A stretch of 64,000 nucleotides of DNA from Harryflintia acetispora (lineage in GTDB: Bacteria > Bacillota > Clostridia > Oscillospirales > Ruminococcaceae), in the NCBI GenBank assembly GCA_004340125.1, contig SLUK01000011.1, positions 36,077 to 100,076 of the forward strand, read 5' to 3'. Both the position numbers and the translations under genes were made by a program. The notes below the pieces were generated by a model, which did not search any database, was not told the origin of the DNA, and saw nothing but the letters and a program-made list of their open reading frames with translations. Positions 16,953 through 28,033 of this stretch are shown piece by piece. The stretch's first letter is position 1, and each line of letters starts with the position of its first letter.

Positions 16953-17001
16953 TTCGACAGGATGTTTTTACATGATGGGGCGCCGGGGCGAAACGCGGCT
17001 T

Positions 17002-18200
17002 TCAGCGCAGCTTGAAGCGGTAGCCGGCGTTTTTCAGGGCGCTGCAAATCTCCGCGATATGGTTCTGGTCCCGCGTCTCCATGACGATATGTAAAAAGCA
17101 GGAGTTGATGTCCATATTTTCGTCCGCCCGGTCATGGTGCACGGCGACCACGTTGCCGCCCAGGGAGGCGATGATGTCCGACACGCCCTTGAGCTGGCCG
17201 GGCTTGTCCACCAGCTCGATGGTCAGCTCGGCGCTGCGCCCGGTTTTGAGCAGGCCCCGGCTGATCACCCTTGAAAGGATGGTCACGTCGATATTGCCCC
17301 CCGACACCAGGCAGACGGCGTTCTTGCCCTTGATGTCCACCTTATCAAACATCGCCGCGGCGACCGAGACCGCGCCCGCCCCCTCGGCGATCAGCTTCTG
17401 CTGCTCGATCAGAGCCAGGATGGCGGTGGAAATCTCATCGTCGGTGACGGTGACGATCTCGTCGACGTACTGCTCGCACAGCTCATAGGTCAGCTCCCCC
17501 GGCCGCTTGACCGCGATCCCGTCCGCGACGGTGGAGACCGAATCCAGCGCCAGCGGCCCATGCTCCTGGTGGGAGCGGTACATCGAGGGCGCGCCGGCGG
17601 CCTGCACGCCGTAGACCTTGCAGCGCGGATTGAGGGATTTGATGGCGAAGGCTATCCCGCTGATCAGCCCGCCGCCCCCGATCGGGACAATCACGCAGTC
17701 GATCTCCGGCAGCTGGTCGAGCAGCTCCAGGCCGATGGTCCCCTGCCCGGCGATCACATCCAGGTCGTCGAAGGGGTGGATAAAGGTGCTCCCGGTCTCC
17801 TTCTGCAGCTCCCGGGCGCGGTTGTAGGCGTCGTCGTAGACTCCGGGCACCAGCACCACCTCGGCGCCGTAGCGCTTGGAGGCCTCCACCTTGGAGATCG
17901 GCGCGCCGTCCGGCACGCAGATGAGCGATTTGATCCCGTTGCGGCTGGCGGCCAGCGCGACCCCCTGGGCATGGTTGCCCGCCGAGCAGGCGATCACGCC
18001 GTTTTTACGCTCCTCCTCGGTGAGCTGGGATATCTTATAATAGGCCCCGCGCACCTTGAACGAGCCGGTCAGCTGCAAATTCTCCGTTTGAGGTAGACAT
18101 TGGAGAGCGGATTGATGTTCGGCGCCGGAATGAGGTCGGTGGTGCGCACCACGTTTTTGAGGACATAGGAAGCCTGGTAGATTCTGTCGAGCGTCAGCAT
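17002..18200 (-). pseudogene. ilvA: threonine ammonia-lyase, frameshifted near the 5' end
   Basis: A PLP enzyme converting threonine to 2-oxobutyrate, the first isoleucine-specific step. The reading frame from TTG 18078 encodes GSFKVRGAYYK with the PLP lysine, the glycine-rich phosphate loop (GGGGLISG) and a C-terminal ACT-like domain, but it lacks the first 40 residues. Those are present in another frame from ATG 18200, with AAGGAG upstream (MLTLDRIYQASYVLKN, ending SNVYLK). The two frames join if one A is added to the AAA run at 18087-18089, which restores SNVYLKTENLQLTGSFK and a 399-residue protein. So the gene has a 1-nt loss, either a real mutation or a homopolymer sequencing error. It is the last gene after ilvB and ilvN. 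Confidence 0.82.
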
Positions 18201-18216
18201 GATCGTGGTCTCCTTC

Positions 18217-18726
18217 TTATAATGTTTCCTCACTTGCCGCGCCGCGCTCCATCGCGGTGCGCCCGGTGCGGATAATTTTGAGGATGCCGTGGGGGCGCAA
18301 CAGCTCGATGAACGAGTTGAGGGTATGGGTATCCCCGGCGAGCTCGAGGATCAGGGTATTCTGCGAAACATCCAGGATGCTGGCTTTGAACATGTTCGCG
18401 ATGTTGACGATCGCGTCGATCTCCCCGGCGTTGCCGCCCACTTTCAAGAGCAGGTACTCCCGGATGACCGAATCCTCTTTCTCCAGCACCCTGACGCCGA
18501 TGACGTCGTAGAGCTTGCCCAGCTGCTTGTCCACCTGGCGGATGATCCGCTCGTCCCCGCGCACCACGATGATGATCTGCGAGACGCCGGGATCCTCGGT
18601 CTGGGCGGCGACGATGCTCATAATGTTGTAGCAGCGGCGGCTGAAGAGCCCCGAAATGCGCAGCAGCACCCCGGTATGGTTGCGCGCGAGCACCGAGACA
18701 ACGTATTCCTTTTCATTGGTTTCCAT
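18217..18726 (-). CDS. ilvN: acetolactate synthase small (regulatory) subunit
   Basis: A 169-residue protein with the N-terminal ACT domain of IlvN/IlvH (VLARNHTGVLLRISGLFSRR at about 9-28), followed by a second regulatory half. It binds valine and activates the catalytic subunit IlvB. Length is normal. The gene sits 11 bases after ilvB and 16 bases before ilvA in the same orientation, so all three are one T-box-controlled operon. Confidence 0.92.
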   Translation of the reverse strand: METNEKEYVVSVLARNHTGVLLRISGLFSRRCYNIMSIVAAQTEDPGVSQIIIVVRGDERIIRQVDKQLGKLYDVIGVRVLEKEDSVIREYLLLKVGGNAGEIDAIVNIANMFKASILDVSQNTLILELAGDTHTLNSFIELLRPHGILKIIRTGRTAMERGAASEETL

Positions 18727-18737
18727 ATGCTGACCTC

Positions 18738-20408
<1,671 letters not shown>

Positions 20409-20431
20409 ATGAATAAGCCTCCTTATTTGAT

Positions 20432-20718
20432 GCAATATAAAAAGCCTTCGTCTCATTTAGAGACGAAGGCTGATCCTCCGTGGTACCACTCTAATTCACC
20501 GTCCTCCCGAAAGGGAGAACGATCTCTTAGTCGCGCATCCAACAATGCGCTCCCCAGATAACGGCGGGGTACCGGATCTGCTTACTCCAAAGCCTGTTTC
20601 AGCTGTCTGCTCCAGGGTGATTTCACAGCGGCTCCCGTCGCCGCCTCGCACCGGCCGGCGGCTCTCTGAAAACGGGTGTATGCCCCTGCGGCGTCCCTAT
20701 CGTCGCATTTTCATATTG
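20432..20718 (-). promoter_or_regulatory. T-box leader, isoleucine-type, controlling ilvB-ilvN-ilvA
   Basis: On the - strand the leader has a stem I with GGTGCGAG distal loop, and a specifier loop reading GAAATCACCCTGGAG, so the specifier codon is ATC (Ile) at 20621-20619. The T-box AGAGTGGTACCACGG is at 20492-20478. A terminator follows, with arms AGCCTTCGTCTC and GAGACGAAGGCT (20443-20471) and a T run. Uncharged tRNA-Ile should pair with specifier and T-box and favour the antiterminator. Confidence 0.92.
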
Positions 20719-20724
20719 TTGTAT

Positions 20725-20753
20725 ATTTTATTCTTAGTCCGGCGGTTTGTCAA
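20725..20753 (-). promoter_or_regulatory. promoter of the ilv T-box transcript
   Basis: TTGACA (20753-20748, - strand) and TAAAAT (20730-20725) are 17 bases apart. The -35 overlaps the stop codon of the upstream HAD gene. Confidence 0.85.
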
Positions 20754-21448
20754 GAATTTTTTTCATCCAGCACAATGGGGACGAATTCCTCAAGCGCATG
20801 GATCTGGTAAGTCACCGGCAGTCCCGGCGCCCGGTGCCTCCCAAAATTCAGCCAGCAGGTGGCGATGCCATAATCCACCCCGCCCCTCATGTCCGAGGTC
20901 AGCGAATCCCCCAATATGATCACCCGCTCGCGCGGCGGGCGGCCGAGCCTCGCAAACACCCTGTCAAAATAGGCGGCCTGGGGCTTTTGCGCGCCCAGGT
21001 CCTCTGAAACGAAGAGGTCGTGGATAAAGGGGGCGATGGACGAGCGCCTCAGGCGCCCGCGCTGCACCCGGGACACCCCGTTGGTGGCAAGGCACAGGCG
21101 GCAGCAGCCATGCAGCCGCTCGCAGAGCTCCTGCGCGCCCGGCAGCAGGAACGCCCCCTTTTTGAGCTCGTCGAGATACTCTTTATTAAAGCGCCGCGGC
21201 TCTTCGCCGATCCCCATCTCTTCAAAATAGAGGGAAAAGCGCAGCCGCAGCAGCTCCTCTTTTTGCAGCTCCCCGCGCTCGAAACGCCGCCAGAGACCCT
21301 CGTTGATCTCCCGGTAGACGGCGAGGTGCCGCTCCCCGGGCACGATCCCCCTTGCACGCAGCGCGGCAAACAGCGCCTCCCGCTCGGCGCGCTCAAAGTC
21401 GAACAGGGTCCCGTCCGCATCCAGCAGCAAAATGTCGTATCGTGGCAT
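20750..21448 (-). CDS. HAD-family phosphatase, YjjG-like
   Basis: A 232-residue haloacid dehalogenase-superfamily hydrolase. Motif I is DADGTLFD (residues 10-17) with the nucleophile Asp; motif II is the ATNG segment; motif IV is LGDSLTSDMRGG. A helical cap follows motif I. Size and the DADGTLFDFE opening resemble the YjjG/pyrimidine 5'-nucleotidase group, which removes phosphate from nucleotides, but substrate is not certain. It is a single gene between glpK (divergent) and the ilv promoter. Confidence 0.85.
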   Translation of the reverse strand: MPRYDILLLDADGTLFDFERAEREALFAALRARGIVPGERHLAVYREINEGLWRRFERGELQKEELLRLRFSLYFEEMGIGEEPRRFNKEYLDELKKGAFLLPGAQELCERLHGCCRLCLATNGVSRVQRGRLRRSSIAPFIHDLFVSEDLGAQKPQAAYFDRVFARLGRPPRERVIILGDSLTSDMRGGVDYGIATCWLNFGRHRAPGLPVTYQIHALEEFVPIVLDEKNS

Positions 21449-21501
21449 CCAAATTTCCCCCTTAAATGTCTTTTATTATATCACAGGAAGCACGAATTTG
21501 C

Positions 21502-21530
21502 TTTCAACAGGCCGGATTTTATTGTATAAT
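21502..21530 (+). promoter_or_regulatory. promoter of glpK
   Basis: A consensus TATAAT at 21525-21530, with a weaker TTTCAA at 21502-21507 17 bases upstream. It lies about 45 bases before the start codon. Confidence 0.6.
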
Positions 21531-21576
21531 GGCTATAAATTGGCTATTATGCAATTGATTTGTGGGAGGAAGGGCT

Positions 21577-23064
<1,488 letters not shown>

Positions 23065-23088
23065 CTTCGCTGAACGCTTGGTCGTAAA

Positions 23089-23126
23089 AGGGCCGGGAGG
23101 GGGATAACCCCCTCCCGGTCCTTTTT
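23089..23126 (+). terminator. bidirectional terminator between glpK and the cobalamin operon
   Basis: AGGGCCGGGAGGGGG pairs with CCCCCTCCCGGTCCT around ATAA, with TTTTTATT on the + strand and CCCTTTTA on the - strand. It ends both convergent units. Confidence 0.9.
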
Positions 23127-23334
23127 ATTTAAGTGCATCCACCGAAAAGGGAGCCCCGTGCCCGGGGTATATCCTCACCGGCGACAGAAAGCTCATGAGC
23201 GCGTCCCCGGCCAGCAGCCTTTCCAGCTTGTGCAGACTCCCCGGCAGGCCGGTGTCCACCGGCACCGAGCCCCGCCCGCCCAGGAGCAGGCAGCAGTTCA
23301 CCGTCCCGCAGCGGATGGCTCTGACCCGGGTCAT
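23125..23334 (-). pseudogene. metallo-beta-lactamase-fold remnant, internally deleted in frame
   Basis: A 69-residue open frame that joins the two ends of a metallo-beta-lactamase-fold hydrolase. Residues 5-40 match the usual opening (VNCCLLLGGRGSVPVDTGLPGS), and residues 50-69 match the usual end (VRIYPGHGAPFSVDALK). The middle of the fold, including the HxHxDH zinc site of about 100 or more residues, is absent. The frame is open across the junction. It overlaps the cbiC stop by ATGA and is the last gene of the cobalamin operon. It is probably non-catalytic; a regulatory mini-protein is possible but unsupported. Confidence 0.65.
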
Positions 23335-23969
23335 GGGCGCTCCCTTGCCTGATAGAGCAGCGCGTTGCAGATGGCGGCCGCCACGTTGCTGCCCCCCTTG
23401 CGCCCGCGCGCGACGATCTGCGGCACCGGGAGCGAGAGCAGCAGCTCCTTGGACTGGACCACGTTGACAAACCCGACCGGCACCCCAATGACCAGCTCGG
23501 GGCGCACCTTACCCTCCCCGATCAGCTCGCAGAGCCTGACCAGGGCGGTGGGGGCATTGCCGATGGCAAAGATCAGCGGGCGGCAAAGCCCCGCCGCCTT
23601 GTCCATGCAGGCGCTCGCGCGGGTGGTGCCCGCCCGCCCCGCCGCCTCCCGGATGTCCGGGTCGCTCATGAAGCAGAAGACCTCCCCCCCGCAGCGCGCG
23701 AGGGACTGCTTATTGACCCCCGCCTTTGCCATCTGGGTATCGGTCACGATGGACGCGCCGCTTCGCAGCGCGGCGATCCCCCGCTCGACGGCTTCCCGCG
23801 AAAAGACGAGGTTTTCGGCGTAGTCGAAGTCCGCCGTGGTGTGGATGACGCGCTGTACCACCGAACGCTCGATCCCCTGCGGCAGCCGGGGCCCGGCCTC
23901 CCGCTCAATGATTTCAAAGCTGCGCCGCTCGATGTCGCCGGGGGCTACATGCTCCAGTTTGATGTCCAC
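23331..23969 (-). CDS. cbiC: precorrin-8X / cobalt-precorrin-8 methylmutase
   Basis: A 212-residue enzyme moving the C11 methyl to C12 to give cobyrinate, the last corrin-ring step. The conserved catalytic His is in RVIHTTADFDY (about residue 43), and GASIVTDTQM and the GVPVGFVNVVQSKE block match CbiC/CobH. The start is GTG 23969 with AGGAG 13 bases upstream. It sits near the end of the cobalamin operon after a stable hairpin, away from the other ring enzymes. Confidence 0.93.
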   Translation of the reverse strand: MDIKLEHVAPGDIERRSFEIIEREAGPRLPQGIERSVVQRVIHTTADFDYAENLVFSREAVERGIAALRSGASIVTDTQMAKAGVNKQSLARCGGEVFCFMSDPDIREAAGRAGTTRASACMDKAAGLCRPLIFAIGNAPTALVRLCELIGEGKVRPELVIGVPVGFVNVVQSKELLLSLPVPQIVARGRKGGSNVAAAICNALLYQARERP

Positions 23970-23987
23970 AATCCGTCAGCACTCCTG

Positions 23988-24023
23988 TCTATGCACACGG
24001 CCCTGCCCGGGGCCGTGTATAGA
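23988..24023 (-). promoter_or_regulatory. intercistronic hairpin before cbiC
   Basis: On the - strand TCTAT-ACACGGCCC pairs with GGGCCGTGT-GC-ATAGA around CGGGCA. It lies between the small ORF and cbiC and lacks a T run, so it may mark an mRNA end or processing site rather than a terminator. Confidence 0.55.
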
Positions 24024-24029
24024 AATTTT

Positions 24030-24233
24030 TCAGCTCAACATGCCGCCCTTGGGCAGGGAATCGACATAGGCCTGCATCTCCTCCTTGGAGGAAATGGTGT
24101 GGGTATAGTTGATAACCGCCTGCTTTTGCGCGGGGGTCAGCGAGGCGAAGAAGTTCATCGCCTCGATGTTCTGTGCCAGGGCCATGCCCAGTCCCATCGG
24201 GATTTCGGGGGCGTTGGTAAAGTTTTTCTCCAT
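24030..24233 (-). CDS. small conserved-looking protein in the cobalamin operon
   Basis: A 67-residue acidic-neutral protein without signal peptide or TM segment. It opens MEKNFTNAPEIPMGLGMALAQ and carries LTPAQKQAVINYTHTI, predicted to be two amphipathic helices. I do not recognise a function. ATG 24233 is preceded by AAGGAAGG at good spacing; the ATG at 24242 is too close to that site. It lies between cbiP and cbiC. Its codon use looks like the neighbours and the ribosome binding site is good, so it is likely expressed. Confidence 0.65.
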   Translation of the reverse strand: MEKNFTNAPEIPMGLGMALAQNIEAMNFFASLTPAQKQAVINYTHTISSKEEMQAYVDSLPKGGMLS

Positions 24234-24285
24234 AGGTATCATCCTTCCTTTCGGTGGTATTCTTGCCGCCGAAGGAAGCGTTTAG

Positions 24286-25800
24286 TCAGATCCCCGCCTC
24301 GATGATCCGGTAGATTTCGTCCATCCTTACATTTTCCCGGATCCCCTGTGCAAGCAGGTCGTACTGCCGTTGGCGGTAGCGCTGCGGGTCGAAGTCCGCA
24401 AAGTCCCCCGCCTGCAATCCCTTACGCGCACACAGGCAGCCGATCAGCGCCTCGATCGCCTGGGCGCTGTCAAAAATCCCGTGCAGGTAGCTGCCGTAGA
24501 CGTTTCCCCGGCAGCAGCCGTCCGGCTTTTTCTGCTCCTGCCCCAGCAGGGAAATCTCGCAGAGCGCCCCGTCCGCAAGGAGAGTGGTCTCCCCCATGTG
24601 GATTTCATAGCCCTCGACTTCCTTGCCGCCGAGATCAGCCAGCGCGCCGCTCGGCGGCAAGAACCGTCCACACACGCGGGTGCGGGTCTTCTCCCCAGTG
24701 AAGACGGTTTCCACCGGAAGCAGGCCCATCCCCGCGAGGGCACCGCCGTGCTCGATCCCCTGCGGGTCGCGCAGTGTTTGGCCGAGCATCTGGTACCCGC
24801 CGCAGATGCCGAAGACGATCCCGCCCGCTGCCGCGTACTTCTTGATTTGTGCCTCCAGCCCGCACTGGCGCAGCCAGAGCAGGTCGTCCATAGTGTTCTT
24901 GCTTCCCGGCAAAAAGAGAATGTCCGGGCTCCCGAACTCCCGCGGCGAGGAAAGGTAGCGCACTGAAACCCCGGGCAGGCTGGACAGGAGGTTAAAATCG
25001 GTGAAGTTCGAGATGCGCGGCAGCCTAATTACGGCGATGTCGATCGCACCGGCTTTCCCCCGCGAAAAACGCTCGGAGAGGCTGTCCTCGTCGTCGATGT
25101 CCACCTGCAAATAGGGGATCACCCCCTGTACCGGCACCCCGGCGCGCGCTTCGAGCATGCGCAGCCCCGGCTCCAGGATCGCCCGGTCGCCCCGGAATTT
25201 GTTGATCAGCAACCCCTTGACAAGGCTGCGCTCATCCTCCTTTAGCAGGAGCAGCGTCCCGTAGAGCGAGGCGAACACCCCGCCGCGGTCGATGTCTCCG
25301 CAGAGCAGCACCGGGGCTCCGGCCATTTTGGCCATCCCCATGTTGACGATGTCGTGCTCGCGCAGGTTGATTTCCGCCGGGCTGCCCGCCCCTTCGAGGA
25401 CGATGACATCGTACTCGGCCTCGAGCTTTTCATAGGCGCGCTTGATGTGCGGCACGAGCTCTGTCTTGCGGCGGTAGTACTCCTGCGCCGGCATGACGCC
25501 CCACACCTCGCCGTCCACAATCACCTGTGAGCCGGTGTCGCTCTGAGGCTTTAACAGGATCGGGTTCATCGCAACGTCCGGCTCGATCCCGGCCGCCTCG
25601 GCCTGCACCACCTGGGCGCGGCCCATCTCCAGGCCCTCGCGGGTGATAAAGGAGTTGAGCGCCATGTTCTGGGACTTGAAGGGGGCGACGCGGTAGCCGT
25701 CCTGCCGCAAAATCCGGCAGAGCCCCGCTGCAATCAGGCTCTTGCCCGCGTTGCTGGCCGTGCCCTGGATCATAATCGCTTTTGCCATTTGGATCATCAT
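24286..25800 (-). CDS. cbiP: cobyric acid synthase
   Basis: A 504-residue glutamine-dependent amidotransferase amidating four side chains of adenosyl-cobyrinate a,c-diamide. The N-terminal P-loop-like ATPase domain has IQGTASNAGKS (residues 11-21); the C-terminal class I glutaminase domain has the nucleophile Cys in FGICGGYQMLG. The ATG at 25800 overlaps the upstream stop (ATGA), suggesting coupling; ATG 25788 (MAKAIMIQG) is an alternative. Normal length for CbiP/CobQ. Confidence 0.95.
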   Translation of the reverse strand: MMIQMAKAIMIQGTASNAGKSLIAAGLCRILRQDGYRVAPFKSQNMALNSFITREGLEMGRAQVVQAEAAGIEPDVAMNPILLKPQSDTGSQVIVDGEVWGVMPAQEYYRRKTELVPHIKRAYEKLEAEYDVIVLEGAGSPAEINLREHDIVNMGMAKMAGAPVLLCGDIDRGGVFASLYGTLLLLKEDERSLVKGLLINKFRGDRAILEPGLRMLEARAGVPVQGVIPYLQVDIDDEDSLSERFSRGKAGAIDIAVIRLPRISNFTDFNLLSSLPGVSVRYLSSPREFGSPDILFLPGSKNTMDDLLWLRQCGLEAQIKKYAAAGGIVFGICGGYQMLGQTLRDPQGIEHGGALAGMGLLPVETVFTGEKTRTRVCGRFLPPSGALADLGGKEVEGYEIHMGETTLLADGALCEISLLGQEQKKPDGCCRGNVYGSYLHGIFDSAQAIEALIGCLCARKGLQAGDFADFDPQRYRQRQYDLLAQGIRENVRMDEIYRIIEAGI

Positions 25801-26963
25801 TCCTCTCTGGACGTTTCGTCGTGCGCGATTGACGCCGGCGGCAAAGTTTCTCCTCTCAGCAGGCCGACCGCCGCCGTCCCCGGCAGAGTGCCGAGATCCC
25901 CGCGGCGGTGGGGCGAGCGAAGCCAGAAGGGCTGCGCCCCCCGCTCATGGCGGCCGGTCTGGGAATTGGTTCCGTGATCCCCACAGACCAGCAGGCTGTC
26001 CTCCGCTCCCAACGCGGCGTACAGCGGGGCGAGGAGCTCCCGCTCCACCCGGGACAAAAACCGCGCCTTTCCCACCGGGTCGCGGCGGTGCGCGCACTCG
26101 TCGGCACCGTTGAGATGGAGCAGCAGGAAGTCATGATCCCACATATTTCGCGCGGCGCGCAGCTTTCCCGCAAGGTCGGTGTCCCAGTCGGCCGTGGCGC
26201 CGGGGAGGGAGGGGCAATCGATCTCCATCGCCGCACAAATTCCCCGCACAATCCCCGCCGCGCAGACGCCGCCCGCCCGCAGCCCGTGCAGTTCCATAAA
26301 CGCCGGCAGCCGCCCCTTCACAGCCCCGCCCCAGGGTAGCAGGAGGTAACGCCTGTCCTCCCGCGCGAGAGGTGCGAGGAGCTCGCCGCTTTTTCGGATC
26401 AGGCCGCGCAGGAGCGCCGCCTCTTCCCTTCCCCTTGGCAGCAGCGCCGCCAGCGGCTTCCCGAGATTCTGATGCGGCAGCGGAAGGCTCAGCCGCCCCA
26501 TCCATCCGGCGCGCCCCGGCAGGCAGACCAGCCCCCGGTAGTCCCCGGCGGGGAAGTAGGAGCAGCCGCCTGCTTCGAGCGCGCGCAGCAGCCGTGCGGC
26601 CTCGCAGAGCTCTTCGGCGCTCAGGCCCGCGCCCACCGCAGAAAGAAGCTCGCCGCTCGCTGACACGGCCGCGAGGCTCACGCGCAGCCAGAGGTCCCCC
26701 TCCCGCACCGGCAACCCGAGCGCCATCGCTTCAAGGCAGGCGCGCCCATCGGGAATCCGCTGCGCTTCCACGCCCAACAACGTAAGGATGCACCCCATGC
26801 TGTCCGGTTCCCGCCCCGGAGGACAGGTGTCAAAGAAGCCGTGGGCTCCGTGGGCCCGCATGTCGCGAAGGGTTGCGCTCCCGGCCACCTGCAGCGGCGT
26901 TTTATAGCCGAGCTGCGGGGCCGGCACGTCGCAGAGCCCGTCGAGGATCAGTAAAACTTTCAT
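25797..26963 (-). CDS. alkaline phosphatase-superfamily phosphomutase-like protein (apgM-like)
   Basis: A 388-residue member of the metalloenzyme/cofactor-independent phosphoglycerate mutase superfamily. Seen are the N-terminal LILDGLCD, the likely nucleophile Ser in REPDSMGCILTLLG, HLNGADECAHRRDP (like the KGTDxAGHDGD block of archaeal-type PGM), and CGDHGTNSQTGRHERG with Asp/His metal ligands. ATG 26963 overlaps the cobD stop (ATGA); the longer frame to 27341 is a shadow of cobD. Its place in the B12 operon suggests a role in phosphate removal or transfer on a nucleotide-loop intermediate, alongside the His phosphatase CobC. This is inference. Confidence 0.78.
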   Translation of the reverse strand: MKVLLILDGLCDVPAPQLGYKTPLQVAGSATLRDMRAHGAHGFFDTCPPGREPDSMGCILTLLGVEAQRIPDGRACLEAMALGLPVREGDLWLRVSLAAVSASGELLSAVGAGLSAEELCEAARLLRALEAGGCSYFPAGDYRGLVCLPGRAGWMGRLSLPLPHQNLGKPLAALLPRGREEAALLRGLIRKSGELLAPLAREDRRYLLLPWGGAVKGRLPAFMELHGLRAGGVCAAGIVRGICAAMEIDCPSLPGATADWDTDLAGKLRAARNMWDHDFLLLHLNGADECAHRRDPVGKARFLSRVERELLAPLYAALGAEDSLLVCGDHGTNSQTGRHERGAQPFWLRSPHRRGDLGTLPGTAAVGLLRGETLPPASIAHDETSREE

Positions 26964-28015
26964 CGCACGCAGTCCCGCAGCGCCGCCAGCAGCAAGCTGT
27001 TTTCCCTTCTCGTGCGCACCGCGACCCGGTAGTAACGCCCATCCAGCCCGGGATAGTTTTTGCAGCTGCGGATCAGGATGTTTTCCCGCTCCAGCTTCCC
27101 GCGCAGGCCGGCAACCGGCGAGCGAAAGAAGATATAGTTCGCCCGCGAACCCATCACCCCGAACCCCAACGCAAGGAGCCCCCGGCGCAAATATTCCCGC
27201 TCGCTCCGGATCAACGCGGCGCTCTCCTTTAAATATTCGTGCTCCCGCAGCGCCTGGACCCCTGCCAGCTGGGCGGGTACCGAAACGCTCCAGGGCTGGC
27301 CGCATTCGGCCATGCGCTCCAGCAGCGCGCCGTCGGAGCACAGGCAGTAGCCCAGCCGCAGCCCGGCCATGGCATAGATTTTGGTGAAGGCGCGCAGGAT
27401 CAACAGATGCCGGCTTTCCCCGAGCTGCGCGCGCAGGGTGTGCCGTCCGGGCTCGTCGAGGAAATCAACGAAGCATTCGTCGGCCGCGAGCAGAATCCCG
27501 TTTTGCCCGCAGCGCAGAAGGATTTCCTCCATCAGCCCGGGGTCCGCCACCTGCCCGGTGGGGTTGTTGGGGTTGCAGAGGAATACGAGGTCAAGTCCCG
27601 GCGTCAGCCGCTCCAAAATCGTTTCGGTCAGGCAAAACTCGTCCGCCTCTTTGAGGTAGTGGCGCTCCACCTCGCAGCCAACGGCGCGCAGGGCTTGCTC
27701 ATACTCGGCGAAGGTGGGCGCCAGGATCAGTGCCCGATGGGGACGCAGCGCCTGGCAGAGGCGGAAAATAAGGTCCGCCGCCCCGTTGCCGCAGAGCACT
27801 ATTTCTTTCGGCACGCCCTCGTGCGCCGCGATGGCGGCGCAAAGCTCCCGGCAGAGCGGGTCGGGGTAGCACGCGCATGCGTCCGCCGATTCGGCCAGCA
27901 CCCGCCTGACCCCTTCGGGCAGCCCCAGGGGATTGAGGTTGGCGGAAAAATCGAGGATTTCCCCTTGCATGCGCGCGCGCGCCGAGTAAATATCCCCTCC
28001 GTGTATCAGCTCCAT
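26960..28015 (-). CDS. cobD: L-threonine-O-3-phosphate decarboxylase
   Basis: A 351-residue class I aminotransferase-fold PLP enzyme making aminopropanol phosphate, the linker of the cobalamin nucleotide loop. It opens with HGGDIYSARA and has FSANLNPLGLP typical of CobD; the PLP Lys is in RAFTKIYAMAGLRLGY. It is 18 bases downstream of cbiB, whose product joins that linker to cobyric acid. Histidinol-phosphate aminotransferases are similar, but the context and HGG opening favour CobD. Confidence 0.9.
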   Translation of the reverse strand: MELIHGGDIYSARARMQGEILDFSANLNPLGLPEGVRRVLAESADACACYPDPLCRELCAAIAAHEGVPKEIVLCGNGAADLIFRLCQALRPHRALILAPTFAEYEQALRAVGCEVERHYLKEADEFCLTETILERLTPGLDLVFLCNPNNPTGQVADPGLMEEILLRCGQNGILLAADECFVDFLDEPGRHTLRAQLGESRHLLILRAFTKIYAMAGLRLGYCLCSDGALLERMAECGQPWSVSVPAQLAGVQALREHEYLKESAALIRSEREYLRRGLLALGFGVMGSRANYIFFRSPVAGLRGKLERENILIRSCKNYPGLDGRYYRVAVRTRRENSLLLAALRDCVR

Positions 28016-28033
28016 TGGGATCGCCGCCTCCTT

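Noticed and set aside
26964..27341. N-terminal extension of the apgM-like frame
   Set aside because: It is a shadow of cobD; the ATGA junction at 26963 marks the real start.
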